A DNA stretch of 20,642 nt from a virus, in IMG/VR virus record IMGVR_UViG_3300008107_000602, positions 1 through 20,642 of that record. The stretch is one strand, 5' to 3'. The number at the start of each line of letters is the position of its first letter. Position 1 is the stretch's first letter. The position numbers were made by a program, and so were the translations under genes. The notes under the pieces were generated by a model. That model did no database searches. It was not told where the DNA came from and saw nothing but the letters and a program-made list of their open reading frames with translations. Below, one piece after another: positions 6,727-13,878 of the stretch.

Positions 6727-8868
6727 ATGCCAGTCAATCTAGAAGTCAAAGGTTCTCTTGCCAAATGTCTGGCAACAGAGAATCTTATTGTTGAACACAA
6801 GAAAGTTTCTACTGCATGTTTTGATGTAGATCGTAGGGTTCTTACTCTGCCTATGTGGGATAAAGCATCTGCAACTGTTTATGACCTTCTTGTAGGTCAT
6901 GAGGTTGGTCATGCATTGTTCACCGACAATATTGATTGGACTATTGATTATCCTGAGGTTCCTAAGGATTTTGTCAATGTGATTGAAGATGTTCGTGTAG
7001 AGCGTTTGATGAAGAAAAAATATCCTGGTCTTTCTAAGACTTTCTATACTGGTTACAATGAGTTGAATACTGACGATTTCTTCTCTACTAAAGATGAAGA
7101 TCTAGATAAACTTTCTTTTATTGATAGGATCAATCTTTACTTCAAGATTGGTGCATTCCATAACATTGCATTCTCAGATGAAGAGAATGAGTTTCTGACT
7201 CGCATTAGTCAGTTGGAAACATTTGCTGAGGTTCTTGAGACTGCAAGAGATCTTGTAAAATACCTTAAGTATTCTCGTAAGAAACTGGATGAGATTCCTC
7301 AGATTTCTCAGGATAGTGGTCAATCTGGTGGCGAAGAAGTAGAACTGCCTGATGATTCAGATGATTCTGCGCAGCAATCTATGGATATTGAGCAAGGTTC
7401 AAAAGAATCTTCTTCTACTGATGGTGAATCCCAAGGTGATGAAAAAGTTACTACCAAACAAGAGGATCCCTCTGGTGGTGGTCGTGAACCTAGTGATAAA
7501 CATGGTGAGTTTGAGTCTAAAACTTCTCAATCATTTGATGAGAAGGCACAAGACCTGACTGATAAGTATGGGGAAGAGAGTACCTATGTGGAACTTCCTG
7601 AGATCATTCTTAAGAATGTAATCATCCCCAATGATTATATCCATGCCAAAACAAAGGAGCATTATGAAGATGGATCTCATTGGGTCAAGGAATGGCATAA
7701 AGAAGTAATTCAAGAATATGTAAAGTATAAGAAGTCTGCAGAGAAGGAAGTATCCTATCTGGTAAAAGAGTTTGAGTGTAAGAAATCTGCAGATCAGTAT
7801 GCTCGTTCTACTACTGCTAGGACTGGTGTTCTTGATACTTCTAAACTTCATACTTACAAGTACAATGAAGATTTGTTCAAGAAGATTTCAGTGATTCCTG
7901 ATGGTAAGAATCATGGTTTGATCTTTATTCTTGACTGGTCTGGATCTATGTCTAACTGGATTCTGGATACTTGTAAGCAGATGTATAATCTGATCTGGTT
8001 CTGCAAGAAAGTTAATATCCCATTTGAGGTGTATGCTTTCACTGTGGATTGTAATTCTTATGTGGATATTCAACCTGATCATCCTCCAATCTATAAAAGA
8101 GAGGAGAATGTTATTGCTCCTGAGAAGTCTTTTAGACTCCTTAATTTCTTCACTAGCAATACTAGTTCACGTGAACTAGATGAACAGATGAAGAACATTT
8201 GGGCTGCTTGTTATGCCTTCCAGAAAGGAAGTGGTTCTGCACCTAGACATCTTGATCTTTCTGGTTCTCCTATTGGCGAAGCAATGCTTACTCTTCATGC
8301 ACTCATTCCAGATTTCCAAAGGAAGAATAAACTGCAAAAAGTAAATGTAGTGTTTCTAACTGATGGCGAAGGGTATGTCAATGCCAGTACAATTAAGAAG
8401 CATAAAGGAAGTGGCAATGAATACATTGGTCTAGTCAGAGCATTTAGTACTACTGTTCGTAATAGGAAGAATGGTAGAATCTATCCTCCTTATGAATATG
8501 GTAACTTCCCCAAATATTCTAAGGTTCTTTTGTCTACCTTGAAGGATAAGTTTCCTACTGTTAATTTCATTAACTTTAGGGTTGTTCCTGGCAGGGATTT
8601 GAGAACTTGTTATGACTGGTATGGAAGGGAGTATGGAGAATATGATAAGGTGAAGAGTGTGTACAAAAAGGAACAGTTTATTACTTTCCCTGGTACTGGT
8701 TATGATCAGTTCAATGTGATTCCTACTACATCACTTGCACAAAGTGAGGATTTTGTTGTGCCAGAGGATGCTTCCAAGGCACAAATTAAATCTGCATTCA
8801 CTAAGATGCTAGAGAAAAAGAAAACAAACAAGAAACTTCTGTCCTCTTTTGTAGAACTAATTGCATGA
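6727..8868 (+). CDS. VWA-domain protein with an N-terminal HExxH zincin-like domain (CobT-like partner of the AAA+ ATPase)
   Basis: A 713-aa protein. I chose ATG 6727 over a TTG at 6598 because the earlier start would include the terminator and promoter. N-terminal part: GHEVGH (H58, E59, H62), then NVIEDVRVERL (E87/E92), an arrangement of zinc ligands seen in zincin metallopeptidases. Residues about 198-275 are an acidic, Ser/Gly-rich linker. The C-terminal part is a von Willebrand A domain with a MIDAS motif, DWSGS (D403, S405, S407), and a later TDGEG (about 545-549). CobT of aerobic cobaltochelatase and the partners of MoxR ATPases share the linker-plus-VWA layout. Known family logic: a MoxR/CobS AAA+ ring works with a VWA protein to insert a metal or remodel a target. 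The AAA+ partner is the next gene. A protease or protein-remodelling role seems as likely as cobalt insertion, since no CobN-like subunit is seen. Confidence 0.8.
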   Translation: MPVNLEVKGSLAKCLATENLIVEHKKVSTACFDVDRRVLTLPMWDKASATVYDLLVGHEVGHALFTDNIDWTIDYPEVPKDFVNVIEDVRVERLMKKKYPGLSKTFYTGYNELNTDDFFSTKDEDLDKLSFIDRINLYFKIGAFHNIAFSDEENEFLTRISQLETFAEVLETARDLVKYLKYSRKKLDEIPQISQDSGQSGGEEVELPDDSDDSAQQSMDIEQGSKESSSTDGESQGDEKVTTKQEDPSGGGREPSDKHGEFESKTSQSFDEKAQDLTDKYGEESTYVELPEIILKNVIIPNDYIHAKTKEHYEDGSHWVKEWHKEVIQEYVKYKKSAEKEVSYLVKEFECKKSADQYARSTTARTGVLDTSKLHTYKYNEDLFKKISVIPDGKNHGLIFILDWSGSMSNWILDTCKQMYNLIWFCKKVNIPFEVYAFTVDCNSYVDIQPDHPPIYKREENVIAPEKSFRLLNFFTSNTSSRELDEQMKNIWAACYAFQKGSGSAPRHLDLSGSPIGEAMLTLHALIPDFQRKNKLQKVNVVFLTDGEGYVNASTIKKHKGSGNEYIGLVRAFSTTVRNRKNGRIYPPYEYGNFPKYSKVLLSTLKDKFPTVNFINFRVVPGRDLRTCYDWYGREYGEYDKVKSVYKKEQFITFPGTGYDQFNVIPTTSLAQSEDFVVPEDASKAQIKSAFTKMLEKKKTNKKLLSSFVELIA

Positions 8869-8870
8869 TG

Positions 8871-8938
8871 TGACAATTTGGGAACTGTCTACTAGAGGGT
8901 TCCCAACCCTAGTATCTGTGCTATCATTACAAAGTAAT
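8871..8938 (+). promoter_or_regulatory. Operator-promoter module, copy 2 (for the AAA+ gene)
   Basis: The dyad TGACAATTTGGGAACTGTCT (8871-8890) begins just after the VWA stop. Extended -10 TGC-TATCAT has its hexamer at 8922-8927, 35 bp from the GTC G. The palindrome ATTAC-AAA-GTAAT is at 8926-8938. Two stem-loops compete in the spacer: ttgggaac/gttcccaa (8878-8885 with 8899-8906) and AGGGTT/AACCCT (8896-8901 with 8905-8910). No canonical -35 is visible, which suggests activation. The ATG follows the -10 by 29 bp. Confidence 0.65.
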
Positions 8939-8950
8939 CAACCCAAGACC

Positions 8951-10060
8951 ATGCAAGAACAACTTATTACATTATTAAAAGATCAGTTTGGTACTGATAT
9001 TGATGTTAATGCAGTTAAGTCTGTGGCAACTCAATTGAATACTAGTTATGCTACAGCATCTAAGTATCTACAAGCATACAAAACTGGTCGTGGTAAATGG
9101 AATCTGGAGACAACAGTGAAAGAATTAGAAGAAACTTATAACTCACCTGCTGCTGAAGGAAAAGATACTATTAACTCCCTCTCTCCAGTAATTCAAAACC
9201 TGATTCCCAAAAAAGATGATACCTTCGTCAGCTTTGGTAACTTTAGTGATATTAAGAAAGTTGTATCCTCTGGTCTCTTTTATCCTTCCTTCATTACTGG
9301 TCTTTCTGGTAATGGTAAAACTTTTGGTGTAGAGCAAGCATGTGCACAATTGGGTCGTGAACTCATTAGGGTCAATATCACTATTGAGACTGATGAAGAT
9401 GATTTGATTGGTGGTTTTCGTCTTGTAAATGGCGAAACTGTTTGGCACAATGGTCCTGTGGTTGAAGCAATGGAACGTGGTGCAATTCTTCTCCTAGATG
9501 AGATTGACCTTGCTTCCAATAAAATCATGTGTTTGCAGTCAATTCTTGAAGGTAAAGGTGTCTTCCTAAAGAAGATTGGTAAGCATATTGTACCTAAGAA
9601 TGGGTTCAATGTATTTGCCACTGCAAACACTAAAGGCAAAGGTTCTGATGATGGTAGGTTCATTGGCACCAATGTTCTCAATGAAGCATTTCTTGAGAGG
9701 TTCCCTATTACTTTTGAACAGGAATATCCTACTGTAACTGTTGAGACAAAAATCTTGACAAAAGTTGCGCAATCCCTTAGTATTCCTATGATTGGAGAGC
9801 ATACTGATTTTATCAAGCATCTTTGCACTTGGTCTGAGATTATTCGTAAGACCTTCAATGATGGTGGTATTGATGAAGTAATCTCTACTCGTCGTCTTGT
9901 CCACATTATCAAAGCATATTCTATCTTTGGTAAAAAGGATAAGGCACTTAAGGTTTGTTTGAATCGCTTTGATGATGAAACCAAATCTACTTTTGTAGAG
10001 TTGTATGACAAAATTGACGCAGAGTTTGAACAAACCGAAACACAAATTGCAAGTGCCTAA
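8951..10060 (+). CDS. cobS: MoxR/CobS-like AAA+ ATPase
   Basis: A 369-aa protein. ATG 8951 is chosen because a promoter module lies directly upstream; the longer reading from 8861 would be coded through it. The first ~55 residues look like a small helix-turn-helix-type region (VATQLNTSYATASKYLQAYK). AAA+ core: Walker A GLSGNGKT (117-124), Walker B ILLLDEID (179-186), sensor-1 Asn in ATANT (N226), a probable arginine finger in EAFLERF (R250) and sensor 2 in STRRLVH (R314/R315). This resembles CobS, the ATPase subunit of aerobic cobaltochelatase, and the MoxR group in general; cyanophage homologs are usually labelled cobS. The gene follows the VWA/HExxH gene, and both carry the same promoter module, so the two probably act as a pair. 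The chelatase role is not proved by sequence, as MoxR ATPases act on many targets. Confidence 0.85.
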   Translation: MQEQLITLLKDQFGTDIDVNAVKSVATQLNTSYATASKYLQAYKTGRGKWNLETTVKELEETYNSPAAEGKDTINSLSPVIQNLIPKKDDTFVSFGNFSDIKKVVSSGLFYPSFITGLSGNGKTFGVEQACAQLGRELIRVNITIETDEDDLIGGFRLVNGETVWHNGPVVEAMERGAILLLDEIDLASNKIMCLQSILEGKGVFLKKIGKHIVPKNGFNVFATANTKGKGSDDGRFIGTNVLNEAFLERFPITFEQEYPTVTVETKILTKVAQSLSIPMIGEHTDFIKHLCTWSEIIRKTFNDGGIDEVISTRRLVHIIKAYSIFGKKDKALKVCLNRFDDETKSTFVELYDKIDAEFEQTETQIASA

Positions 10061-10106
10061 AGGCATCTTGCATATATAAAAACATACTCACTTTACTGTA
10101 ATCTCT

Positions 10107-10241
10107 ATGAGCACTATTTTTCTAGAAAAGGATTCAGATACAATCTACGAAGAACTAGAAGAAGATAATAATAGAGAAGAGTTTGAAACAGAGTATAGGG
10201 AAGATAGAATGGATCAAATGATCTCCAAATATGGATATTGA
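10107..10241 (+). CDS. Small acidic protein, unknown
   Basis: A 44-aa protein, strongly acidic (EELEEDNNREEFETEYREDR) and probably helical. The tgcatatataaaaac stretch about 35 bp upstream may be an AT-rich promoter, but no clear -35 or ribosome site is seen. The next gene follows by 9 bp with a strong ribosome site. No family recognised. Confidence 0.5.
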   Translation: MSTIFLEKDSDTIYEELEEDNNREEFETEYREDRMDQMISKYGY

Positions 10242-10250
10242 GGAGGAACT

Positions 10251-10391
10251 ATGATCCAACAAATACAAGAACTTATTGCCAGGGATCATCAGGAAGACCT
10301 AAAACAGTTTGCAGAATATCTTGGTGTTGATTACGAAGATTATCTTGAGTTTCTGCATCCTGATGTTGACTTTGATGATTATTCCAGGTAA
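10251..10391 (+). CDS. Small acidic protein, unknown
   Basis: A 46-aa protein (MIQQIQELIARDHQEDLKQF at the N-terminus, then Asp/Tyr/Glu-rich). Ribosome site aggagga sits 4-10 bp before the ATG. It ends 26 bp before the tRNA-like element. The good ribosome site supports a real gene; function unknown. Confidence 0.6.
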   Translation: MIQQIQELIARDHQEDLKQFAEYLGVDYEDYLEFLHPDVDFDDYSR

Positions 10392-10417
10392 TATGTAGGG
10401 GTGGAAGGTTGCCCCAC

Positions 10418-10490
10418 AGAGAGTGAACCCAAAGGGAAAGGGAGGCAGACAATGCTACACAGTAGTTGGTTCGAGTCCAACCACTCTCTA
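10418..10490 (+). other. tRNA-like element, possibly a degraded tRNA
   Basis: An 8-bp acceptor-like helix, agagagtg (10418-10425) with cactctct (10482-10489), and a perfect T-arm, gttgg-ttcgagt-ccaac (10465-10481). The total length of 73 nt is right for a tRNA. A 3-bp CCC/GGG D-stem is possible, but no standard 5-bp anticodon stem with a U33 loop can be drawn, so no amino acid is assigned. Either the anticodon arm has decayed or this is a tRNA mimic. Confidence 0.45.
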
Positions 10491-10495
10491 CTTAT

Positions 10496-10543
10496 GGGCA
10501 TCAAAGGTCCAAACTTTGAATAAGTCCCGCCCCCTCCATGCCT
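10496..10543 (+). other. Possible tRNA remnant: acceptor-like ends without a T-arm
   Basis: gggcat (10496-10501) can pair with atgcct (10538-10543), the same end bases as the tRNA-Arg just downstream (gggcata...tatgcct). Inside is only a caaag/ctttg hairpin (10502-10506 with 10513-10517). This could be a shrunken copy of that tRNA. The match is short, so chance is possible. Confidence 0.2.
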
Positions 10544-10572
10544 CTTAACAATGCACAAACAGGAGGGACTAT

Positions 10573-10644
10573 GGGCATATGGTGAAAGGGATATCACACG
10601 GGTCTTCTAAACCCTTATTCCTGGTTCGAATCCAGGTATGCCTG
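10573..10644 (+). tRNA. tRNA-Arg (TCT)
   Basis: Acceptor gggcata/tatgcct, D-stem gtga/tcac, anticodon loop cttctaa with TCT at 10606-10608 and a T-arm cctgg-ttcgaat-ccagg. No CCA is encoded. AGA is a common Arg codon in AT-rich phage genes such as those here and tends to be less used by higher-GC marine Synechococcus hosts. Confidence 0.9.
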
Positions 10645-10662
10645 TTGAACACTGAATTGACT

Positions 10663-10824
10663 ATGGAGCAAGATGAGTTAGGTTGGGTGAGTAAAAATAT
10701 GGAATGGGCAATCATTCCATATGGTAAGAAGTTTATGACCATATACTGTGGACAGCAAATTTCTGTTCATAATACTATGGACACTGCTAAAAAGTTTATT
10801 CAAAAGGAGATGAAAAGAAAGTGA
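10663..10824 (+). CDS. Small protein, unknown
   Basis: A 53-aa protein (MEQDELGWVSKNMEWAIIPY, C-terminus KKFIQKEMKRK). I start it at ATG 10663; extending upstream would read through the tRNA-Arg. It has a basic C-terminus and a Trp/Tyr-rich centre. It overlaps the GTG of the next gene. Function unknown. Confidence 0.55.
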   Translation: MEQDELGWVSKNMEWAIIPYGKKFMTIYCGQQISVHNTMDTAKKFIQKEMKRK

Positions 10825-11069
10825 TTAAAAGCATTGAATCCATTCATCAGTCTGAAGATAGAACTGTTTATGTTTCTGCTGTTATTGAAGATGCAGTAGA
10901 GGTTTATGGTCAAACTTTGTATGATCCACCTGAGTATGGTCCTGCATTGTGTGAGGCATCTTTTGAACTAGATGAAGATGAGATTCTTCCAGATAATGAG
11001 CATGAGTTGCTGCAATTCTTAGAAGACCTTGACTTAACTTGGGATTTAGTTGATATAACTGATTATTAA
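10821..11069 (+). CDS. Acidic small protein, unknown
   Basis: An 82-aa protein with a GTG start that overlaps the upstream stop (GTGA); aaggag lies about 12 bp before it. It is very acidic, especially in the second half (FELDEDEILPDNEHELLQF), with beta-strand-like segments at the start (DRTVYVSAVIEDAVEVYG). No motif recognised. Confidence 0.6.
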   Translation: MIKSIESIHQSEDRTVYVSAVIEDAVEVYGQTLYDPPEYGPALCEASFELDEDEILPDNEHELLQFLEDLDLTWDLVDITDY

Positions 11070-11114
11070 TTAGATTAATTTTTTGCCTAGATAGTTAATA
11101 ATATGGAGAATTAA

Positions 11115-11294
11115 ATGGAATCCATATTCTTAACTACTATTATTTCTTGTTCTCAAGCAATGGGAGCATTGAATAGATTAACATCTGTAGTTGGATTGAC
11201 TGAACAACAAAAAAATGAAATAGTTGTTGAACTTAGAAAAATTATCCCCTCATGTCCAATCACCATCAAAAAAGATGAGCACAGAAAAAAGTAA
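11115..11294 (+). CDS. Small protein, unknown
   Basis: A 59-aa protein (MESIFLTTIISCSQAMGALN..., C-terminus KKDEHRKK). atggag lies about 10 bp before the ATG. The first 35 residues are rather hydrophobic but polar positions break a membrane helix. Its 3' end overlaps the next gene by 20 bp in another frame, which is usual in this window. Confidence 0.5.
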   Translation: MESIFLTTIISCSQAMGALNRLTSVVGLTEQQKNEIVVELRKIIPSCPITIKKDEHRKK

Positions 11295-11439
11295 AGCAAT
11301 AGATCTTATGATTGAAGATCTGCATACTGTACACCCAGAAATAAGATGTAGAGCAAAAGGGCAGGGGTGTGAACAGGAATTAGATGTAATTAAAAGACAA
11401 CTTATAGATTACTTAAATTTCTTAAGAAAAACACCATGA
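11275..11439 (+). CDS. Small protein, unknown
   Basis: A 54-aa protein, start MSTEKSKAIDLMIEDLHTV. I prefer ATG 11275 to an upstream in-frame start at 11224 that would lie deep inside the preceding gene. It has two Cys (RCRAKGQGCEQ), a helical amphipathic C-terminus, and an ATGA overlap with the next gene. Function unknown. Confidence 0.5.
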   Translation: MSTEKSKAIDLMIEDLHTVHPEIRCRAKGQGCEQELDVIKRQLIDYLNFLRKTP

Positions 11440-11693
11440 TCTATTACTATTCATTGTTTACTATATTTGCCATTATTTTGACAATGATGGTAATAGATCC
11501 AAATGTTTCTGATTATATTGTTCTTCTTTCTAAACTTGTAAAAAGTAAAGTTGAAAGACTGTATTGGATGATAAGATTTCATCCAATAGTTTTTTCTAAT
11601 CCAGTGGCACAATGGTGGATGATGAGAAAACACATGAAGACAGTAGAGAAACTGGCACAAGAACTTTCCAAAAGACAGGATGATGCTGTATAA
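11436..11693 (+). CDS. Small single-pass membrane protein
   Basis: An 85-aa protein. Residues about 5-28 (YSLFTIFAIILTMMVIDP...) form a likely transmembrane helix or uncleaved signal anchor, followed by a basic, aromatic segment (KVERLYWMIRFH) and a charged helical tail. It starts by ATGA overlap with the upstream gene. The -10-like TATAAT at its 3' end may serve the next gene. Function unknown. Confidence 0.6.
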   Translation: MIYYYSLFTIFAIILTMMVIDPNVSDYIVLLSKLVKSKVERLYWMIRFHPIVFSNPVAQWWMMRKHMKTVEKLAQELSKRQDDAV

Positions 11694-11716
11694 TACATGT
11701 ATTGAGTGATTTTCCA

Positions 11717-12187
11717 ATGACTTACACAGCAAAACTTAAAGTTCATTTTGATACTGAATGGACTCCTTCATATGGTAGTTCTCGTCTGTATGATGATGAA
11801 ATTCTTCCAGAAGAGCATTATACTTTTGAGATTCCTGCTGAAGATGTCAACATCACGCAACTCTTTCGTTTCTTTGCTACTATTGCTCGCACAATGGGAC
11901 ATTGTGACCAAAACATTATGAAAGGTGCTTGTGCACTTGTATTTAATGATATGCGTAGTGAACAAGACATGAGAAAGGTTGCTGATGAATATGATCTAAT
12001 CCTGGATGAAGATCTATCAGAAAAAATAAAAGAAGCAGTTAAACTAGAAAAAGAGAAGGATGCTGAATGGCAGCGTATTTCCCAAAGTTTAGATTCTTGT
12101 TATAAAGCCAAACTTCAACTACTTCAACAACGTCTTGTTGATGAGTTTGAATTCACAAAAGAGGCAGTAGATAACCTTCTGGAATAA
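11717..12187 (+). CDS. Conserved-type phage protein of unknown function
   Basis: A 156-aa protein starting MTYTAKLKVHFDTEW. ATG 11717 is preferred to a TTG at 11702. TATAAT at 11689-11694, with a weak ttccaa 17 bp upstream, could be its promoter. The N-terminal half looks alpha/beta (strand TAKLKVHFD, then FRFFATIARTMGHCDQNIMK); the C-terminal half is a long charged helix (about 100-156), perhaps a coiled coil. No catalytic motif seen. Confidence 0.65.
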   Translation: MTYTAKLKVHFDTEWTPSYGSSRLYDDEILPEEHYTFEIPAEDVNITQLFRFFATIARTMGHCDQNIMKGACALVFNDMRSEQDMRKVADEYDLILDEDLSEKIKEAVKLEKEKDAEWQRISQSLDSCYKAKLQLLQQRLVDEFEFTKEAVDNLLE

Positions 12188-12191
12188 TCTT

Positions 12192-12668
12192 ATGGAAATA
12201 ACTAAAATTACTCCACATTCCACTGTTCTTGTTTTGAATTCTAGTTATGAACCATTGAACTTTACAAATTGGAAAAGAGCAGTTGTATTACTTCTCAAAA
12301 ACAAAGCACAAGTTCTATCACAAAGGGTCATTAGACTTCTTAATTATGTAAAGTTACCATTGTCTAAGATGATTGAAACAAAACCATCTAAGGCAATGAT
12401 TTATAAACGAGATGATAATAAGTGTCAATATTGTGGGTCTACAAGGTCTTTAACTATAGACCATGTTATTCCCAAATCTAAAGGTGGAGGAGATACTTGG
12501 GATAATTTAGTGGTTGCTTGTTGTTCTTGCAATGCCAAGAAGGGGGATAAACTTCTAGAGCAGAGTGGAATGAAATTGTTGAGGCAACCTAAACAACCTT
12601 ACAATAAAGTACTTTTTACCTTAAATAAATCAAATGTCAAAGAATGGAAAGAATACTCCTACCAGTGA
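12192..12668 (+). CDS. HNH endonuclease
   Basis: A 158-aa protein. The C-terminal half is a zinc-stabilised HNH domain: CQYC (C78, C81), LTIDHVIPKSKGGGDTW with the catalytic H91, N105 in WDNLVVAC, and C110/C113 in CCSCNAKKGD. The N-terminal LVLNSSYEPLNFTNWKRAV is typical of a stand-alone HNH family frequent in cyanobacteria and their phages. The protein would cut DNA with a divalent metal. It could be a homing enzyme or serve in DNA processing; with no intron or interrupted gene nearby, I cannot decide. The next gene begins inside its last 12 codons. Confidence 0.85.
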   Translation: MEITKITPHSTVLVLNSSYEPLNFTNWKRAVVLLLKNKAQVLSQRVIRLLNYVKLPLSKMIETKPSKAMIYKRDDNKCQYCGSTRSLTIDHVIPKSKGGGDTWDNLVVACCSCNAKKGDKLLEQSGMKLLRQPKQPYNKVLFTLNKSNVKEWKEYSYQ

Positions 12669-12906
12669 AGTATTTCCCTATGATCAGTTCCCATTCAAAG
12701 TAATCCACAAGGATGGAAATGATAAGAAAACTTGCTATTTCCAGTCTCAGAATCATGTAGACAAATATCTAGAAAGGTGTAAATTCAATTCAAAGGATTA
12801 TGAAATTTTTGTCAAACCTGGAACATCTGTGGAGACTGTGGGCAAAGTCACTAGGAGAAAAAGCACACCAAGAAAAGGAACTCGCAGATCAAGTAGCAGT
12901 AATTAG
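12634..12906 (+). CDS. Small basic-tailed phage protein, unknown
   Basis: A 90-aa protein beginning MSKNGKNTPTSEVFPYDQFP. It has a compact alpha/beta-looking core (residues 15-65, with KTCYFQSQNHVDKYLERC), then a tail rich in Lys, Arg, Ser and Thr (RRKSTPRKGTRRSSSSN) suited to binding nucleic acid. It overlaps the HNH gene by 35 bp and the following membrane protein by about 107 bp. No ribosome site is evident, so it probably relies on coupling. Confidence 0.6.
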   Translation: MSKNGKNTPTSEVFPYDQFPFKVIHKDGNDKKTCYFQSQNHVDKYLERCKFNSKDYEIFVKPGTSVETVGKVTRRKSTPRKGTRRSSSSN

Positions 12907-13138
12907 AACAATTATCTTTGCTACATATCTCGTGACGAACTGCTTTATTGTGGCAGGTGTGATTCGTCATTGGAACGAAAAAGAAATTAAAGTTGAGGTG
13001 GAAATTTATGAAAATCAAAACTATTCAGAAAAACTATACCCAGAAAGATGGGACAGTATGGGAATGGATGGAATCACCAGAGTTGAAGGAGTTTATCACT
13101 CAGGAACAATCAAAAACAAAACAGGTGAGTTTGAATGA
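12800..13138 (+). CDS. Small membrane protein, start uncertain
   Basis: A 112-aa protein with a likely transmembrane helix (about 35-58: IRTIIFATYLVTNCFIVAGVI), then a charged acidic domain. ATG 12800 is the only ATG upstream of the helix, but it makes the first 36 residues overlap the 90-aa gene in another frame, and its ribosome site (aagga, 2-3 bp away) is too close to be ideal. The true start could be a weak codon nearer 12850-12900. Ends with an ATGA overlap. Confidence 0.5.
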   Translation: MKFLSNLEHLWRLWAKSLGEKAHQEKELADQVAVIRTIIFATYLVTNCFIVAGVIRHWNEKEIKVEVEIYENQNYSEKLYPERWDSMGMDGITRVEGVYHSGTIKNKTGEFE

Positions 13139-13347
13139 CAAGTGAAGTTGAATGGGTTGATGATACATTTTATGTAAAGGAACAACGTTGGGGCACTTGG
13201 GTTTCATATGGAAAAGATGACAAAAGTATTATCACATCTCTCACTCAAGAGCAATGTATATCAGCAACCCGTTTTTATCTTAAGGGACGGCAAGAAGGTT
13301 TCATTGAATCCCAAACTTATGCAGGTCAGGTAGGTGGAAAACTCTAA
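13135..13347 (+). CDS. Small protein, unknown
   Basis: A 70-aa protein beginning MTSEVEWVDDTFYVKEQRWG; Trp/Tyr-rich strands come first, then a helix (LTQEQCISATRFYLKGRQEG). It is coupled by ATGA to the membrane-protein gene. Function unknown. Confidence 0.55.
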   Translation: MTSEVEWVDDTFYVKEQRWGTWVSYGKDDKSIITSLTQEQCISATRFYLKGRQEGFIESQTYAGQVGGKL

Positions 13348-13492
13348 ACCATATCATGTATTTGATTATACAACTCCTTGGTTTGAATGGTTGTCATATT
13401 TGGAATGTTGTGCTAGTCTAGATGTACAACCATCCTACTCTAGATGGTTGAGATACAATTCTTACTTTAATCTTTATGGAGTAAAGAAATGA
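13334..13492 (+). CDS. Small aromatic-rich protein (GTG start)
   Basis: A 52-aa protein that starts at GTG 13334, overlaps the gene before by 14 bp and the gene after by ATGA. It is very rich in Tyr, Trp and Phe (YTTPWFEWLSYLECC, RWLRYNSYFNLYG). Without it there would be a 140-bp gap in an otherwise packed region, and its end fits the next start exactly, so I believe it is real. Function unknown. Confidence 0.5.
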   Translation: MENSKPYHVFDYTTPWFEWLSYLECCASLDVQPSYSRWLRYNSYFNLYGVKK

Positions 13493-13716
13493 GCAGAACT
13501 TACAGGAATACTAATGGTATGCACAAATATGCATACAAATATCCTAGAACAGAAAACGAAAGAAAACTACTTGATGGAGTTCTTCATGATTGTGAATTGT
13601 TTGAATTTCCAGTTTCAAAACTGAATCACATGAAGGCAAGAGAAAATAATCTTCCATCTTGTTGGGATGATCGTGTTGTAAGTGCTTATTATGAGGAGGA
13701 TTGGAAAGCAAGTTAA
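13489..13716 (+). CDS. Small basic protein, unknown
   Basis: A 75-aa protein (MSRTYRNTNGMHKYAYKYPR at the N-terminus). Basic first half, then an acidic tail (AYYEEDWKAS). ATGA overlap with the upstream gene; the next ATG follows its stop directly. Function unknown. Confidence 0.55.
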   Translation: MSRTYRNTNGMHKYAYKYPRTENERKLLDGVLHDCELFEFPVSKLNHMKARENNLPSCWDDRVVSAYYEEDWKAS

Positions 13717-13878
13717 ATGCAGAAAGTATTTGAATCAATTCTTGATTATGCAAATCATTTAGAACAACGAATTGAAAAACTAGAGCAAGAAAATATAGAG
13801 ACCACAAATATTCTTTATGAACTTCAAAACACATTAGAGCAAATTCAATATGACACAAGACTCTCTAAAAGTAACTGA
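13717..13878 (+). CDS. Small coiled-coil protein
   Basis: A 53-aa protein that begins at the base after the previous stop. Residues about 8-45 show heptad-like spacing of Leu/Ile/Tyr (ILDYANHLEQRIEKLEQEN, ILYELQNTLEQI), a probable dimeric coiled coil. The start of the next gene lies 29 bp inside its end. Function unknown. Confidence 0.5.
   Translation: MQKVFESILDYANHLEQRIEKLEQENIETTNILYELQNTLEQIQYDTRLSKSN

Noticed and set aside
6727-8868. Naming the VWA gene cobT
   Set aside because: The zincin-like N-terminus and the absence of a visible cobN make the chelatase name unsafe.
8861-8950. Upstream extension of the AAA+ gene from 8861
   Set aside because: This stretch is promoter module 2; the ATG at 8951 fits the 28-30 bp spacing of the other modules.
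9280-10066. Long minus-strand open frames opposite the AAA+ gene
   Set aside because: They mirror a well-supported gene with full AAA+ motifs and show no motifs of their own.
10418-10490. Calling a full tRNA (Ser GCT or Cys ACA readings were tried)
   Set aside because: In each register the anticodon stem fails to pair; kept only as tRNA-like.
11050-11084. attaat-tag-attaat followed by TTTTTT as a terminator
   Set aside because: The stem is only A-T pairs and ATTAAT is itself palindromic, so stability is too low to call.
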